Origin: Cristatella mucedo | Taxonomy: Eukaryota; Bryozoa; Phylactolaemata; Cristatellidae | Direction: 5' to 3' | DNA length: 64,000 nt | Assembly: GCA_009760855.2 (NCBI GenBank) | Contig: WPIO01000076.1 | Location: 734,001 to 798,000 of the forward strand | Part shown: positions 34,888 to 47,361 of the stretch, piece after piece | Layout: each line of letters starts with the position of its first letter | Position numbering within the stretch: the first letter of the stretch is position 1 | Notes under the pieces: model-generated | What the model saw: the letters and a program-made list of their open reading frames with translations, nothing else | Told to the model about the DNA's origin: nothing | The model's database searches: none | Position numbers and translations under genes: made by a program

Positions 34888-35074
34888 GCGGACGCAGATC
34901 CAGCCGGTGGCGGCGATACGAGGCGCAATTTCCGTGGCGAATTCGGCGGAGATTGAGGTCAAGGCCGAGATTGAGGTCGAGGCAGCTGCAGGGGACGAGA
35001 CCTCGGGTGGGGCAGTGATAAGGAGAGCGAGAAGGAACTGGTACCAGTTACAAAGCTAGGACGTGTCATTAAAG
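34888..35074 (+). pseudogene. RPS2: Ribosomal protein S2 (uS5) exon fragment with in-frame stops
   Basis: The plus frame reads ADADPAGGGDTRRNFRGEFG, then an RG-rich stretch, then ESEKELVPVTKLGRVIK. This is the N-terminal RGG region and first conserved block of eukaryotic RPS2 (the family has EW(M/V)PVTKLGRLVK). Two TGA codons fall where CGA (Arg) is expected in the RG repeat (about 34954 and 34972), consistent with CpG decay. Both edges look like splice sites: CAGCAG before GCG at 34888 and AAAG|GTATGG at 35074. No other RPS2 exon was found nearby. It is probably an unprocessed, exon-bounded pseudogene piece. A functional gene would need the stops to be sequence errors. Confidence 0.7.
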
Positions 35075-36614
35075 GTATGGACATCTCAGACCCCCACTGT
35101 CTCAACAGCTACCAGCCTGATGTTTCGGTCGAGTGGAGGCCGGACTCACCCGAAGCCATTCGAGTGACACCGCACGGCGCGGCACGGCGCAGCGGTGCTC
35201 AGCAGGCGCAGGGAAATTCCACGACCAAACTTCTGCGCTACTGGCTTTTACCTGGAGGCTGATTTTGAAATAGTTCGCGAGAAGCGGGCCTATGAGCAGC
35301 GCGACATCAATTACGTCGCCGCATTTATTAATGACCTTCGACTTGGCTGGCGTAGACGCTGCCCACATAAGAAGCCAATTGGCCTGTTGCGTGGCTCTGC
35401 GAGTTCGTGAGTGAGACGCTGACGGCTGCGAGCCTCTGTAACGAGCCTGCCTGAGTCGCTTGCCGTACGCGTGCGGCAATTCTTTGCGTCTTCGCTGGAG
35501 TGATTTTGTCGGTAGTGCTACTTTCGCCATTTTGGTGCTCAGTCCGTACCGTTTGGCATGTTACAGGCTTCAGGTCCGCTCACGTTTCCGGCTTTGCACC
35601 ATTTACTTTAACTAGTGAGGGTCGGGCTAACGTAACGGCGCTAGCGCTATTTCCGCGGTGGCGGCGACGGCGACGGCGGCGGCGCGGTGGCCTCGCTGCG
35701 ATTGTAGCGATTGGGCACGAACCCGTGTACAGCTAGCGGCTCGCCCGTCATTAACTCGTTTTCTCGCGTGAAAGAAGCACGCTGCCGCCATTGTACCGGA
35801 GCAAACGCGCGCGCGGCGACAGGACAAACGCGACGGTGCAGGATCCCCGCCCCCTTTGTCTGCCATCTCGCCTCGTCCTCGCCTCGAGGTTTCTCTCTTA
35901 GGCGGCGAAACGATAGCCTGCGGCCGCTGCTGGGTCGCTCAAACGAGTACAGGCTGCGAGGGTCAAAGGAACTTTTGATTTCCAGACTTTTGCCAAGGAG
36001 GGGTCAAACCGTCACCTTGCCTAGTCGTGATAGATAGTACAGGCCCTTTTTAAACGATGGTCGCTGCCTGGATCGAACGCCGGAAGCGCAAGGAGAATTA
36101 TTTAATTCTTCAGGCCCTCTGGCAGACGCTGCCCTGGTGGCTTTAGCCGCCGCCGTCCCCCCACTCCCCCCTTCGAGCGCGATCCGGAAGCGGCTTGCCT
36201 GCTGCCGCCGCCGGATACTCCCTCTTTACGCCCCCTTCTCGGAACCCATGCGATTACCCAGTGGTTGGTTACCTAGCGTCAAGAGAGGGGCTAAAGGTCA
36301 GAGGAGGCATCGTGAGCCCGTGCCGAGATGAACGAAAAAAGGCGAAGGAAGCTGAGCCTGAGAAGCACTGGTTCGGTCTAGGAGTGGTTTGCTCATCGAG
36401 TAATAGATCTCCTGACGCACGCGATCGGACGAAAAAGCTCTTGGTCATATCGGCATGTGTCGTGAGAGACCAGGCGTTTGTCTACAGCTCTCGTAAAGAT
36501 TATAGCTCCCATACAGATTACACTTCACCTAAAGGTAACCACTTTATATGCGAAGTGCGAAACAGCATATTCAGGTACACACACGTGCGAGTATGTACAC
36601 ACGCGCGAGTATGT
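35075..36614. other. No supported gene
   Basis: GC-rich at 35600-36300 with overlapping chance frames. The sequence after the RPS2 exon does not continue RPS2. Confidence 0.45.
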
Positions 36615-36860
<246 letters not shown>

Positions 36861-36999
36861 TGAATATACTGTATATGCAGGTATTTTACCTCAACCCATA
36901 CGCTTTTCAATGTTAAATAAATATATATATATATACATATATATATTATCGAGAAAAAGAGTTTTAACTAGTATATATATATTAGCCGGTGGTAACCTG

Positions 37000-38450
37000 T
37001 CCTGTCAGGGTCGAGCGTGCAACCCGGGCCTCCTGGTTCAGGAACAGGGACCACACGGCTTCCTAGCCGGCAATTTCGTCGGAGACGCAGTGCCGCCTTA
37101 AAGCCGTCCTTTCCGAGCGTGGGATGCCGAGGTCGACCAGGCAAGCTTCATCATTTGGCCACCAGCTGCCGATATGCCCAGACCACGAAGGGTCTCACCA
37201 CTGCCGACCGGTAGCCAGCAGTTAGGAAAGACCGGGCAATGGCTGCATATTTATCGGTCTTGTTCCGGGCCTCCACAATCAGAGCATCCTCGCTGCTGTC
37301 GAATGGCACCGTCACATCCACAATTACTAAATCAGTGCCGTTGTCAATGACCAGGTCAGGCTTGAGAGCCAGACCACCGGCAAGCGGGAGGGTGCGGCCT
37401 GCCGACATGCAGTTGAGCGCGGTGGCCGGAAGAGCTCCGATTAGGCAGCCCAGAACCAGGTTGCGTCGGGCGGTAATTGCATGCAGCATTGGTCGGCAGG
37501 AGATCGGCGTGTGGCTAACGATCTCTGCCTCCGCGAGTCATAGGCAGCAGCTAGTAACCGTCCCAGGGTCCTCGCTGTAGCCACTGGTAGAACGTCCAAG
37601 TGCGCTCGGTGCACGAATCGCCAAGCCCGGAACGACCGGCCAAGAGCTGTGGTCAAGAAGTGACTATGGGTGGCGAATCTGTCCGTGGCCATGCAGCAGC
37701 TGACCCTGCCCTGTGCAAGCTGGGCCGCCCAAGCAGGGCCTTCCACGAGCCTGGCGAACTCACTCAGCTTCGTGATGACCACTCGTGGCACGACCCAGTG
37801 TTCGATACCGCCAGGGTCGGTGGACACAGCCAGCACTTCAAGGCCGGTCAGCGAGAGACGACAGGAGAGCCGCTTGAGGCACTTACGCTCGTCCGACCTC
37901 AGCGAGATTGGGCCAACCCTGTTGCCAGGGCCGAAGGCTGCTGGGCTCAGGTATCGCGAACGCTCCTCATCAGACGACGGCTTGCCACCCAGGCTGGCTA
38001 CTTCCCGCTCGAGTCTGTGACGGGCGACTTGACGGATGCACGCATCGGGCGAGCACAGCATGCGACAGGCTTTGGCAGCTCGTAGGATGAGGCGTTCTTC
38101 CCCCGAAGAGGATCAAGTCAAGCCCATCCGCAGAGCGAGGCGCAAAGCGAAAAAGCACCGATTTTAAGTTTGGAAGACCGTGTAGCCCCATCAGAGCCTT
38201 TTCTGCTGGCTGCAGAGCGGCCTTAGGCACAAGCCGCGCCCGACAGAGGTAGTCGAGCCGTGGCAGAAGGAAAGTCCGCAAGGCGACAATCTTTTGCCCA
38301 GGGGCGAGAAGGCTGGCCTTAAGCCGGTTAATGTCCCTTGCAAGGGAAGAGCAGGCCTGCTCTATTTCAGCCCTAGGCTGTCCAAGACCCTGCGGGGCTC
38401 CTAAGGTCTTAAGAGTTAATAACTCCACCGCAGTCTCCCGTTAAGCCACT
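37000..38450 (-). mobile_element. LINE with restriction-like endonuclease (R2/NeSL-type), 5'-truncated, frameshifted
   Basis: On the minus strand, 38428-38150 encodes a thumb-like block (DINRLKASLLAPGQKIVALR, TFLLPRLDY, ALMGLHGLPN). 38061-37441 continues in another frame. 37489-37151 holds the endonuclease core KPDLVIDNGTDLVIVDVTVP with a downstream KTDKYAAIA, i.e. the PD...D-x-T and Lys arrangement of restriction-like endonucleases. After the stop at 37151 the C-terminal block PNDEACLVDLGIPRSERTAL continues in a shifted frame to about 37010. At least two frameshifts make it inactive. The closest clade (R2, NeSL, Hero, Utopia) cannot be fixed by eye. Confidence 0.85.
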
Positions 38451-38546
38451 GACTCGGTCTCCGGCAGCTCAGGGGTACGCCTGTCATGTACGGTGATTGA
38501 GGTGGGCATGGCCTTCGCATCGCACCCATTCGGGCGACCACACAGC

Positions 38547-38686
<140 letters not shown>

Positions 38687-38694
38687 CCGGCCGC

Positions 38695-38990
38695 CGCCGA
38701 AGCATTAATACTAGGCCGTAGCCCGGTCTTTCCTGACCGCTGGCCACCGCTGGGCAGCGGTGAGGCCCTTCGTGGTTGGTGCTCTGGGTGGCTGGCAGCC
38801 GGATAATGAAGTCTGCCTGGCGGCCCTCGGCATTTCACGCAAGGAACGGACGGCAATGCGGCGGCTTTGCTTCTTTGACGCCATTTCCGGCTCAGAAGCT
38901 GAGCGGTCTCTGTACCTGAACCGGCAGGCCCAGGTAGCCCCCCCCCCGCAGCCCCGGCAGAGCAGGCAGGACACCTCCGACTAAGGTACA
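38695..38990 (+). mobile_element. 3' end of a second restriction-endonuclease-type LINE, opposite orientation
   Basis: The plus frame reads [20 protein letters not shown], then [20 protein letters not shown] and [12 protein letters not shown]. This parallels [20 protein letters not shown] and the shifted C-terminus of the minus-strand element at 37.0-37.3 kb. It ends near the TAA at 38982. Confidence 0.8.
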
Positions 38991-39017
38991 ATAATTTGTT
39001 AAAATATTTAAACAATA

Positions 39018-39024
39018 ATAATAT

Positions 39025-39079
<55 letters not shown>
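39018..39079. repeat. (AT)n tract
   Basis: About 60 bp of AT, downstream of the LINE 3' end and possibly derived from its tail. Confidence 0.95.
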
Positions 39080-39080
<1 letters not shown>

Positions 39081-39484
39081 TTGTTGCAATGAGCCGTAGC
39101 TTGGTGAGTTAATGACGGCCCCTTTTCTATTGAAGGTACTCATAGCAGTCACTAGCCTAAAGAAAATACATTTCCATCTGTGCCACATTAGAGGTCACCT
39201 CTGTGCCTCCTACGAGGTCGCTTTTATGCCTATCGCAGGCGAACGATCGGCTTACACTCGCAAAGCGGCTCCGGCCACTGCAAGTGACTTGAATTGTAAG
39301 TTTATCTATTTAATCGTAATTCTATACTCGGCCTTACATTGAAAATTGGCAGTTAGTATATAAATAATTCGTTATTGCTCAGGCTGTCTCAGGCCACTTA
39401 TTAAGAAGTCAACACTAGACGCGGTGACCTTCCGCCTAGTATGACAGTCTCCCTACTACCATTCCTGGGGGGGGGGGGGGTGGC
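39080..39484. other. No supported gene
   Basis: No domain or repeat match is visible. A G run occurs at 39468-39480. Confidence 0.45.
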
Positions 39485-40056
39485 ACTAGTGCGATTACTA
39501 GCAGAGCCGTCCAACTCTCATATTCAAACTTCAAATCTAGAAATCTGCTATGAAAGCTCGGAGCTCATTACCGACATTACTGACTATTACATTACTGACA
39601 TCAAGTCACCTGATTTAAAAACGTTCAAAATAAGCTGAAAACTTACCCGTTCCAAGCAGCTTTCGTTCTGTCCAAGAAACTTGTCTTTTTATGAGGTTGT
39701 AAGCTATGAAACTGTGCATGTCGAGGCTAATGACAGCAGCAAGTGACACGCATTTGTAAAGATCCCACATGTCTGAGATCTTTCTTGTCTCTGCTTTACC
39801 AATCTGTGCGCGATTAAGTGAGCGTTACTAACAGGAGGTCCTGCTAACCTCGTGCTTTTGCATGCTTGTCTTTGCATGACACTTTGCGTGCTTTAGCGTG
39901 CGTGATTAGTCTGGATACACCGTTGGACACACTCTGGATATGCTTTTTAATTAACTGTTGGTTAGCTTTTGCTCTCTTGCAGCGAGTTGTAAAGTGCCTG
40001 AATAGCGATGCAGTTTTCTTAGGGTTCTAGACAAACGACCTATTATTAAAACTGCT
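39485..40056 (+). mobile_element. L2-like LINE 3' end, degenerate
   Basis: A weak C-terminal block (SPDLKTFKIS in place of the usual DLTTFKRNLK) precedes a long 3' UTR that ends GTAAAGTGCCTGAATAGCGA...TTCTTAGGGTTCTAG and TTATTA. Confidence 0.65.
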
Positions 40057-41054
40057 ATTTACCACCGCGTACCCATGAAGCATCTCGTGTACACGATGTC
40101 CTATGGAAAATTATAGACCGTGCTATAAGCGTGCAGCTGTGCAAAGGCCAAGCCGCGATGACTCACAGACCGGCAGACCGTCAACAAGATTTGCTGTCCA
40201 ATCCAGGCTCTTCCTTTTTATTCATTTCACTGTCAGAAACTATCCACAGTGCTTATATATTCAATTAAAAAACGCGTTGATTTAAAGCATACTCATCGAA
40301 TAATATTTCGTAATTCAATGCTCAATTTAATGTACTATTCTAACCATGAGAGCGAAAAGAAATTCTGTAGCTACGCATATCAAATCAAAAAATTCTCCAC
40401 CAACATTTTTGACAGTATACTCCCTGTAGCTTGATATCGTAATACCGCTATAAAAAACCAAATGGTCCAGCTGAAGCAAGGAATGTCAGCGACTTGCCTT
40501 TACGGGCCCTTGGATCCACCCATTCATGAACTCACGTAAGACAAATTCAAAATTATATATCCGGTGGTACAAAAAGGCAAAGCAGAAATCGTACGAAGAG
40601 TATAATAATCTCGGAGCAAAAGTTGTGCACCCAAAAAGGGCGAACCAAAAGTGTACGTACATTCGATACACGGAGGTGCAGACTACTCCATACCAGTGGT
40701 TCGCTGTTTTATTGCAAGTCTGCCAGCTTCTTATTTTCGTCTGCAATTTTGAGAATCCATCTTGAGGAATTTAGGAACATCACTCTTTACTCTTCATAGT
40801 TCTTTTATCCAATCATACACTTCAGCTTTGGTCAAAGGCCTGAGTCTGCAGTGTCTTCTACAAGATTGCTTCTTGAAAGAAGCAGAGACTTCCATGAAGT
40901 CGATCTCGTTTGGGCGTTTATATTTCCTTAATGCTTACAATCGTATTTGGATCCATCTCCGCGATCCAGGCATTTACGTTTGCACAGCTAAGTGTGCTTT
41001 GCTGCTAACGTACGCCAGTTTGATAGTGCTGTAGTGCGTCAGCGAGACACTCTA
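40057..41054. other. No supported gene
   Basis: AT-rich sequence with frames of 60-90 codons and no recognisable domain. Confidence 0.45.
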
Positions 41055-41150
41055 AGTAATAATAATACATTTGTGTAGCGCCCCCAGAGAACTGAACCTT
41101 TTTCTAGGCACTTTACAGATGCTGAATAGAAAGCATTACCAAATGATCGG
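41055..41150 (-). mobile_element. L2-like LINE 3' tail
   Basis: AATAATAATACATTTGTGTA, GCGCCCCCAGAGAACTGAAC and TTCTAGGCACTTTAC form the reverse-oriented LINE ending. Confidence 0.8.
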
Positions 41151-43322
41151 TGGTAACATCCACAAGCAGCAGGCATAGTGTAAGCCGAGACATGTACACG
41201 AAGTACACACAGTCAATTCCTAACACCTGGCTGTTTTTAATTCTGAGCTTCGCGGGAAAGGTAAACTATTCACATGTGGTTCAAAAAACGAAAACCAGAT
41301 GTATAAAGCGTGTTTAACCCTCTCACGGGATATCGTAGCGCTAGTGATCGTTCGAGGATTCTCTGCCTCCTGCTCTAGTGCTTAAATGGAGTATCAGCTG
41401 AGTGGCCTTATTTTCGCCGGGGCGATGCAGTCATATCGAAGTCCATATGCTGCCGCTTTATGGCGGTGGCGCTTTAGGGGCACAGCCCAAGGAACGCCCC
41501 TGCGCTTCCCCAGGTTTTTTTACTGAAGACTTGTAGGTCCGCAGAGCGATCCGGCATTTGAGCGGTCCTTTGTCGCCACCATCTTCGCTTCTGATTGGCC
41601 GACCGATGCGTGTGCTTCTGCGTCTCCCAAGCCTTAGCCTCAGGCCGCACGTCCGCTCCGCTCCGCCAAGACCCCCAGCCTGACTTCTCCTTTTTCTGCG
41701 TGCTTCGAGGAGGAAAAACGTAGCTACTGCAAAGCTACTCGTAAGTTTTGTGAACTGTAATGCAAGTCTAAGCAGCGAAGAACATTTGCAGGGTGTGAGG
41801 CTGCCAGTCAAAAATTTCGTTTAAGGCTTGGGCGTCTCAGTCTCTGCATGGTGCAGGTCTGCCGCTGCGCCACGTTAAGACGCAAAGGTGGAATGAGTCT
41901 AACTATTGCTAGACTCGTGAGTGATTCCAGAATGCACAATAATAGAAAGCTGAGAGTACATAAAACCTCGTTGGTATATTTAACCCCTCTACTTTATTCC
42001 CGAGATAACATTGCGAGCACGTCTTCAACTTTCGCCAAACTCGCTATACGAGCAGACAAAAGTAGTCTGTCATAACGTGCAGTTTGTCTCAAGCAGTCCT
42101 AAGGTGGTACTACTTTTGTAATCCGCACGTTTTTCTGACGTATTTTATACTTTTGCTTAGTAGAGGGTTTGGCGGTTTCCCGGAGATGCCCGCGAAAGGC
42201 GTCTCGGAGTTCAATCTCTATTCCAGGGTGACAATTATACTTTGAAAAAGCTGCGAGAGCAATCGCGTGGAGTTTGCACAGGTGAGAACATGTGAGCGGG
42301 CGGGTAAACAGTGCATCTCGTCTCGAAGCGCTCCGACGGGTGTAGAATGGCTTCTTGGTGCGGCCTCTCGGTTGGGCGGCTCTCATAAGCCAGAAGATGC
42401 TGCTTAAAAAACGTCCAGTTTTTTGCTCCGCAGAGCATACTTCATGGCCCTTCTCGGGGGGGGGGAGTGAGTGGGCGCATCGACGCCTTCCGCAGCCGTG
42501 TAAGGGCACTATATAGCTTCACAGCGCTCATGAGTGAAAGCTTGGGCTCCCTCGACGACCGAGGCAATAAGAAACCACGGCCTTGCTGAACGGTCAGTTA
42601 ATAATCATGTACTTTGATCCAAACACAATACATTCATAATCATAATACATTGATCCGAAGGTGAAACATTGTGGTTAATAACTTCGCAGCGAGCCAAGCC
42701 AATTTAACAGATATATAGACTGCCTGAAGTCGACTCAAGCATTTCATTAAATAGGGGCGGGGCGGAGTGTAAAATGTGGTAATCCTACCCCGAAGGTGGT
42801 CTGGGAAGTGGCAAGCTCAACTCAGCATGTTAACATAGGTCTTTCGAAACTTGATTGCTGCTGCTCCTCCTCACACACCCGTGTTTGGAGGCCGAGCCGG
42901 AGTAATAGACCGTCAGGTGCACGCACGTGTCGGCGGAGTTGGCTTTGAAAGACAAATCCTCTAGAACCGTTGGGGTCTCTAATTCTCTGCTACACCGACG
43001 ATTCACCAGGTGTGGCTACCGCGAAATTGTCCGTGGTCTTTAGAGTGTGTCGCTGGGCGGCGACAAGTGCTTCGTCTGCCTTCCAATATCTACAGCTACT
43101 CCCGGCAGCGATAGATAGCACTAGCTATATACAGCGCAGCTGAGAATGTCGTCTAGTAAGATGGACAGCTGCCACTGTGGTAGCAGCCATTCGTCCCGCT
43201 GATTACCTCAGATAATTTGTGATGCAGCTCCAAACCCTACCGAAATGTCCTGTTTCGTGAACGAGGATCAGGGAGGGGGCACATCGAAGGAATCACTTCT
43301 TTTATTAGTGCTGCTGCGGCAG
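41151..43322. other. No supported gene
   Basis: 42099-42509 (-) is open for 136 codons without a domain. A G run is at 42458-42466. Nothing else stands out. Confidence 0.45.
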
Positions 43323-43447
43323 TCAGCTTTTGCCTCCGGTCCCTAAGTTGAGAAAGGTCAAAGTAGCCGTAGCCAGCCTTGGTCCGTGTATGCCTACAAC
43401 TTTAAAGGTTCTCCGACGGCTTGGAATTGATGTGGTTGTCCAAGCGA
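43323..43447 (+). other. Candidate unassigned exon
   Basis: After GCGGCAG the plus frame reads PPVPKLRKVKVAVASLGPCM then PTTLKVLRRLGIDVVVQA, up to a possible A|GTACTT donor at 43447. The alternating hydrophobic/basic pattern looks like an alpha/beta protein segment, but no family was recognised and no partner exon found. Confidence 0.25.
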
Positions 43448-43614
43448 GTACTTGCATTAATTGAGTCAAGACACAAATTACCGATGCAATTAAATCTGCA
43501 ATGTACCCATCGAATTTCCCAACACCCATCTACAAAGCTTTGAGTTTTTTCAAGAACTACAAGCTATTTCGTGCGGGACCTGTCAACCGAAGACATCAAT
43601 GCAATCCATAGAAG

Positions 43615-43765
43615 TGCCGAGCTGGTTTGGTCTAGCGGTTAAGGTGCTCGCTCCGACCAAGGTCTGACTGAGGTCGTGGGCTCGAGGCATATGTGAAGCG
43701 CCTGAATAGAGATTAAGTTCTCTTAGGGCGCTATATAAATGAATTATATATTTTTTTTATTTTAA
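43615..43765 (+). mobile_element. SINE-B copy, best preserved
   Basis: TGGTTTGGTCTAGCGGTTAA is a clear box A-like start and GGTCGTGGGCTCGAGGC is the box B region. It then joins TGAAGCGCCTGAATAGAGAT, TAAGTTCTCTTAGGGCGCTA and TATAAATG with a T-rich end, matching the L2-like LINE 3' terminus. Confidence 0.8.
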
Positions 43766-44134
43766 GTCAATGCAATGAGCGATAATTATTAACCAGCTGA
43801 AGTCACATCAAGTTAGGATGAGCCATTGGATGCTCCCGCAAATAACTGTACATTTCAGCTTGCAAGCCATTATTGAGAAATCGGGGCGAGCCTTTGACGA
43901 GCACTTAAACCTAGAAAAGCAACAGCTTTCTGCGACACTTGAGACTGAAGGATGCATTTTACCACATGGCATCACCAGCCGGACTAAGAATACTTTAAAG
44001 CCTTGCAGGTTTATCAACCTCAGCCTCAGACCAAAAATTGATGACTCCCATGAGTGAGAAATCTGGCAAGATACGAATTACGATCGGAAGAAAAGCCCCG
44101 AGCTAAAAGAGAAGCAGTCTTAACAAGGGAGATG
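43766..44134. other. No supported gene
   Basis: 43818-44057 (+) is open for 79 codons without a recognised domain. Confidence 0.4.
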
Positions 44135-44265
44135 GGTTTGAACCCAACGGTAAGCCAGGTCGTGGGTTTGAGTCCTGCAGCAGATCTTTTAGTGTCCTCT
44201 GCAAGCGGGAGCAGCAGCTAGTGCTCTTCTGCCTTTCTGGGTGTTCAATCAGCTTAACTTGACTC
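44135..44265 (+). mobile_element. Diverged SINE-A relative
   Basis: GGTCGTGGGTTTGAGTCCTG (box B), CTCTGCAAGCGGGAGCAGCA and TTCAATCAGCTTAACTTG parallel the SINE-A body with a replaced head. Confidence 0.6.
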
Positions 44266-44284
44266 TATTCTTACGTTTGCTCAC

Positions 44285-44405
44285 GGTAAGAAAAGGAGAA
44301 GGGAGCTCAATAATCTCTGTATACCCAGGCGCTTTACTAGTGCGGTGGCATGGCTCGAGCCAACTAGTGTTCGTTAAAGGCGAGCACAGTTACCGTTAAA
44401 CCAGA
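44285..44405 (-). mobile_element. SINE-B copy
   Basis: On the minus strand, TGGTTTAACGGTAACTGTGC (box A region), GGCTCGAGCC (box B core), then AAAGCGCCTGGGTATACAGA and GATTATTGAGCTCCC. Confidence 0.65.
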
Positions 44406-44569
44406 TGCTGAGCAGCCGGATAACAAGCACTAATGCTGCTAAGCAAATGGATAATATAAGAGGTCCAAGTGTGAAGCCTTGTAGAGAACGCCCTTTAAGA
44501 AGCCTGCTATCAGATTGGAGACCATAGCACGAGATATATACACGAGAGATAGGATTCATACCATCTCAG

Positions 44570-44660
44570 TAGTTCCCTTTGCAGCAAATGTAAAGCGCCT
44601 ACAGAGAGATTGAGCTCTGAGGGCGCTTTATCACGTGCATTATTATTATTATTATATTAC
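44570..44660 (+). mobile_element. L2-like LINE 3' tail
   Basis: CAAATGTAAAGCGCCTACAG, AGATTGAGCTCTGAGGGCGC and (ATT)n. Confidence 0.8.
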
Positions 44661-47261
44661 CAGATCTCTCATGAGTAACACACATACCTTCAAATGAAAA
44701 TTGAGTGGTCACGTCGCTTGCCACAGGAAGCCCTAATAAAACTAAGCCACTGCCTTGCCAGCAGTATTTGGCTGGGGTATTTAATTGGTTACCCGACGAG
44801 AAGTCTTTTGCTTAAAACCGTGCATAATTTTCTGTCACGCCAAATCGACTCATGCTAACAGTCATTTGCGAGGTAAACGAGGTGAGCTTTTCCAAGCACA
44901 GGCAGTAACTATCAAATGGGCCTACACTGCCGCTTTTCAGCTCGAAGCTTGAGCCCTTGACTTACGAAGTTGCAGGATTCGGCAAGGATCGGGGTAGCCA
45001 TGAGAATCCGACGGTCTTAAGACGAAGAGGCTGTCCATGTTCAGCTCCTTGATAAATAGAGCTACAGAAGATTCGATCAGGCAGAAGGCAAGAAGACAAC
45101 CTCTACTGCTTGGCCCTAAGGTAGCTTGCCAAATCCCTCCCCTTTGCTGTTTTGTTCAAAGGATAGTGCGAGGCTCACTGATCATCTTCCAAGAGAATTG
45201 TTACACTGGATAGTTGGATCGACCCATTTTTAGCACTGCCGCTCTCAGCGTCCATTCAGCGAAACGGTGCAGTACAGAGGGAGTACAAATGCGTGGATCA
45301 TCCAACACACGACATCTGTATAGAGCGATTTGTGGCCTTCAATAGCTTTTCCTTTTGTCTTGACCTGCAAAGTTCCAGGATGCCTGATACTCTGAAATAA
45401 ATAGGCTTCTATTCTGCTTGATTATTCGCACCACTTAGTCCGACTAGCATGAACTACCTGTACCAAATGCTGTTGTCTGAAAGTATAGCAGGCTCAAACG
45501 GCTTAAGTACCGAGATAGCTGTATGATACACATACAGTGTAGAAAGCAAAAAAGAACTTCATCATACGCACAGGATAGCACAGGGTAAGCAGAAAAATCG
45601 TATGAAGTCAGCGTGCAGGTGTCACTTGACAGCACGATAAACAGCAAAGAGGCAGTGCAGGTTGACAAGTACATTAATCCTTAGTACTTCGAGAGTACTT
45701 CAGTAGGGCTACCACACACACGTACTGGTCCTTAAACCAGAGCCTAAAAGTAGCCTTGGCACAAATAATGCCACGGAGATGGCTATAGGGTAGAAGTTTC
45801 AGTAGCGCATGTGACGATGACAAAAAGATCCATGGTGACTGTTCATCGGCAGGCCTCTCAATGGCAGTACATGGGGTTGTGCCGGTGGAGAGGGGAGGGC
45901 AGCACCACTAATGAAGCAACAGCTTGTCATCACCACTACAGCACATCTGAACTTGTGTGACTGTAGGCAGCAGTGGCCTGTAGGCAGTGACAATTGCCAT
46001 AGCTGCAGAAATTGAAGCTAACTGCTTATCAAGCCGGCCGGACCGCAGTCCGGAAGGCTCTCGATCAAGGAGGAACAGGTCTACCGATCGTCCCACTGAG
46101 CACGGTCACCGCTGACCAGCTTGTCACTGTATCTGCTTGCCCAGCAAAGACAGCTGAAACGAATCCAGCGATGGAGTCATAAACATATATATAGCTCATT
46201 CAAAATCGGAAAAATGTCAGCCGTAAATGTAAGCTTGCATTACCTGCTGCACAAACTGAGAAGCACTCAGCAGCTGACTGCAGCCATAAATTATTCGCTT
46301 AGAGTCCTGCATGAAAAAAGAGAAGAACGGCATGCACTGAGCTCTGGTGCACAGCTAAAGAGAAGCAGGTAAAAGGAGAGCAGGTAGGAGAGCCTAGCTG
46401 AACCGCCTCCTAGCTGCAACGATTGCCGCCCACTTCACTAGATCAGTCGCAGTCGCCCGATGAGCACATTCAGCTAGAAAGCAATGTCGGCTGCCGTGCA
46501 CCTCTCGACGACGATAAAGTGACGACAACAGGGGAGTGAGCAGACGACGAGGCGAAACCCGAGCGTGGCCACATCACGAACAGGACATGACAATACGACG
46601 GCAGAGGAAGGGGCAGGACACGTGAGTCGTCCGTGAGCTCACGGCAACCACAGCCATGCCAGGCAATAAGCGAGCGGTCCCATGGTATGCGAGCGGTCCC
46701 ATGGTAGGTGGTCCGAGCAAGTAGGAGGAGGGATGGGACGCATGGCAGGCAGATAGGAGGAGCAGGCGTGTAGAGGGAGAGACCGAGAGGACGCAGCTTC
46801 ATAGTGAAATAAAGAATAAAGAAAATCGCATTTATAAAGCATCCACTTTTGCCCACGTTGCAGTGCGCAACGCTTCAAGGTGGCAAGCTGTGCACTAGGA
46901 CGGATAAGGTGAAACTCTACATAAAGGGCAAACAAACTCCCTACAACTCTCTCCGTACAAGTCGAGACATAATTAAAGAGAGAAGAAGCACTAATTGGTC
47001 TTGGCTAGCTGTCTCTCTCATACAATCGGCATGCCACACACGAGCAGCAACTGACGTGCATCGTAGCGGCTTGTTAGCAGCAGCAGCAACTGACGTGCAT
47101 CATAGCGGCTTGTCAGCAGCAGCAGCAGGCAGCAGCAGCACCAGCAGGCAGGACTGGGCAGACAGTCAATGCAGGAGGGGGCAGGGAGGAAGGGGCAGGG
47201 AGGAAGGGGATAAGGAGGAAGGGGATAGGGAGGGAGAAAGAAGCAGGGAGGCAGCACAGAC
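44661..47261. other. No supported exon; expected to hold the SLY1/SCFD1 3' end
   Basis: The last coding exon of the minus-strand SLY1 gene should lie left of 47262, but no KxIxYG...NAxQFxxQL-like frame was found by eye. Short direct duplications occur at 46672-46706 and 47040-47130. 47170-47235 is GGGGA-rich. Confidence 0.4.
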
Positions 47262-47361
47262 CTTTGCGTAGTCCACCAGATTCTGGTACTCGATGTAGTT
47301 ACCTCCACCGACCATAAACACGACTGCATCAGTATGCGGCGTCTTCATTCTTGGCACCGAG
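47262..47361 (-). CDS. SCFD1: SLY1/SCFD1 exon with the GGGNYIEYQNL signature
   Basis: After TTCGCCTAG: SVPRMKTPHTDAVVFMVGGG then NYIEYQNLVDYAK; donor AAG|GTCTGT. It is the last exon recognised; about 30 C-terminal residues remain unplaced. Confidence 0.95.
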
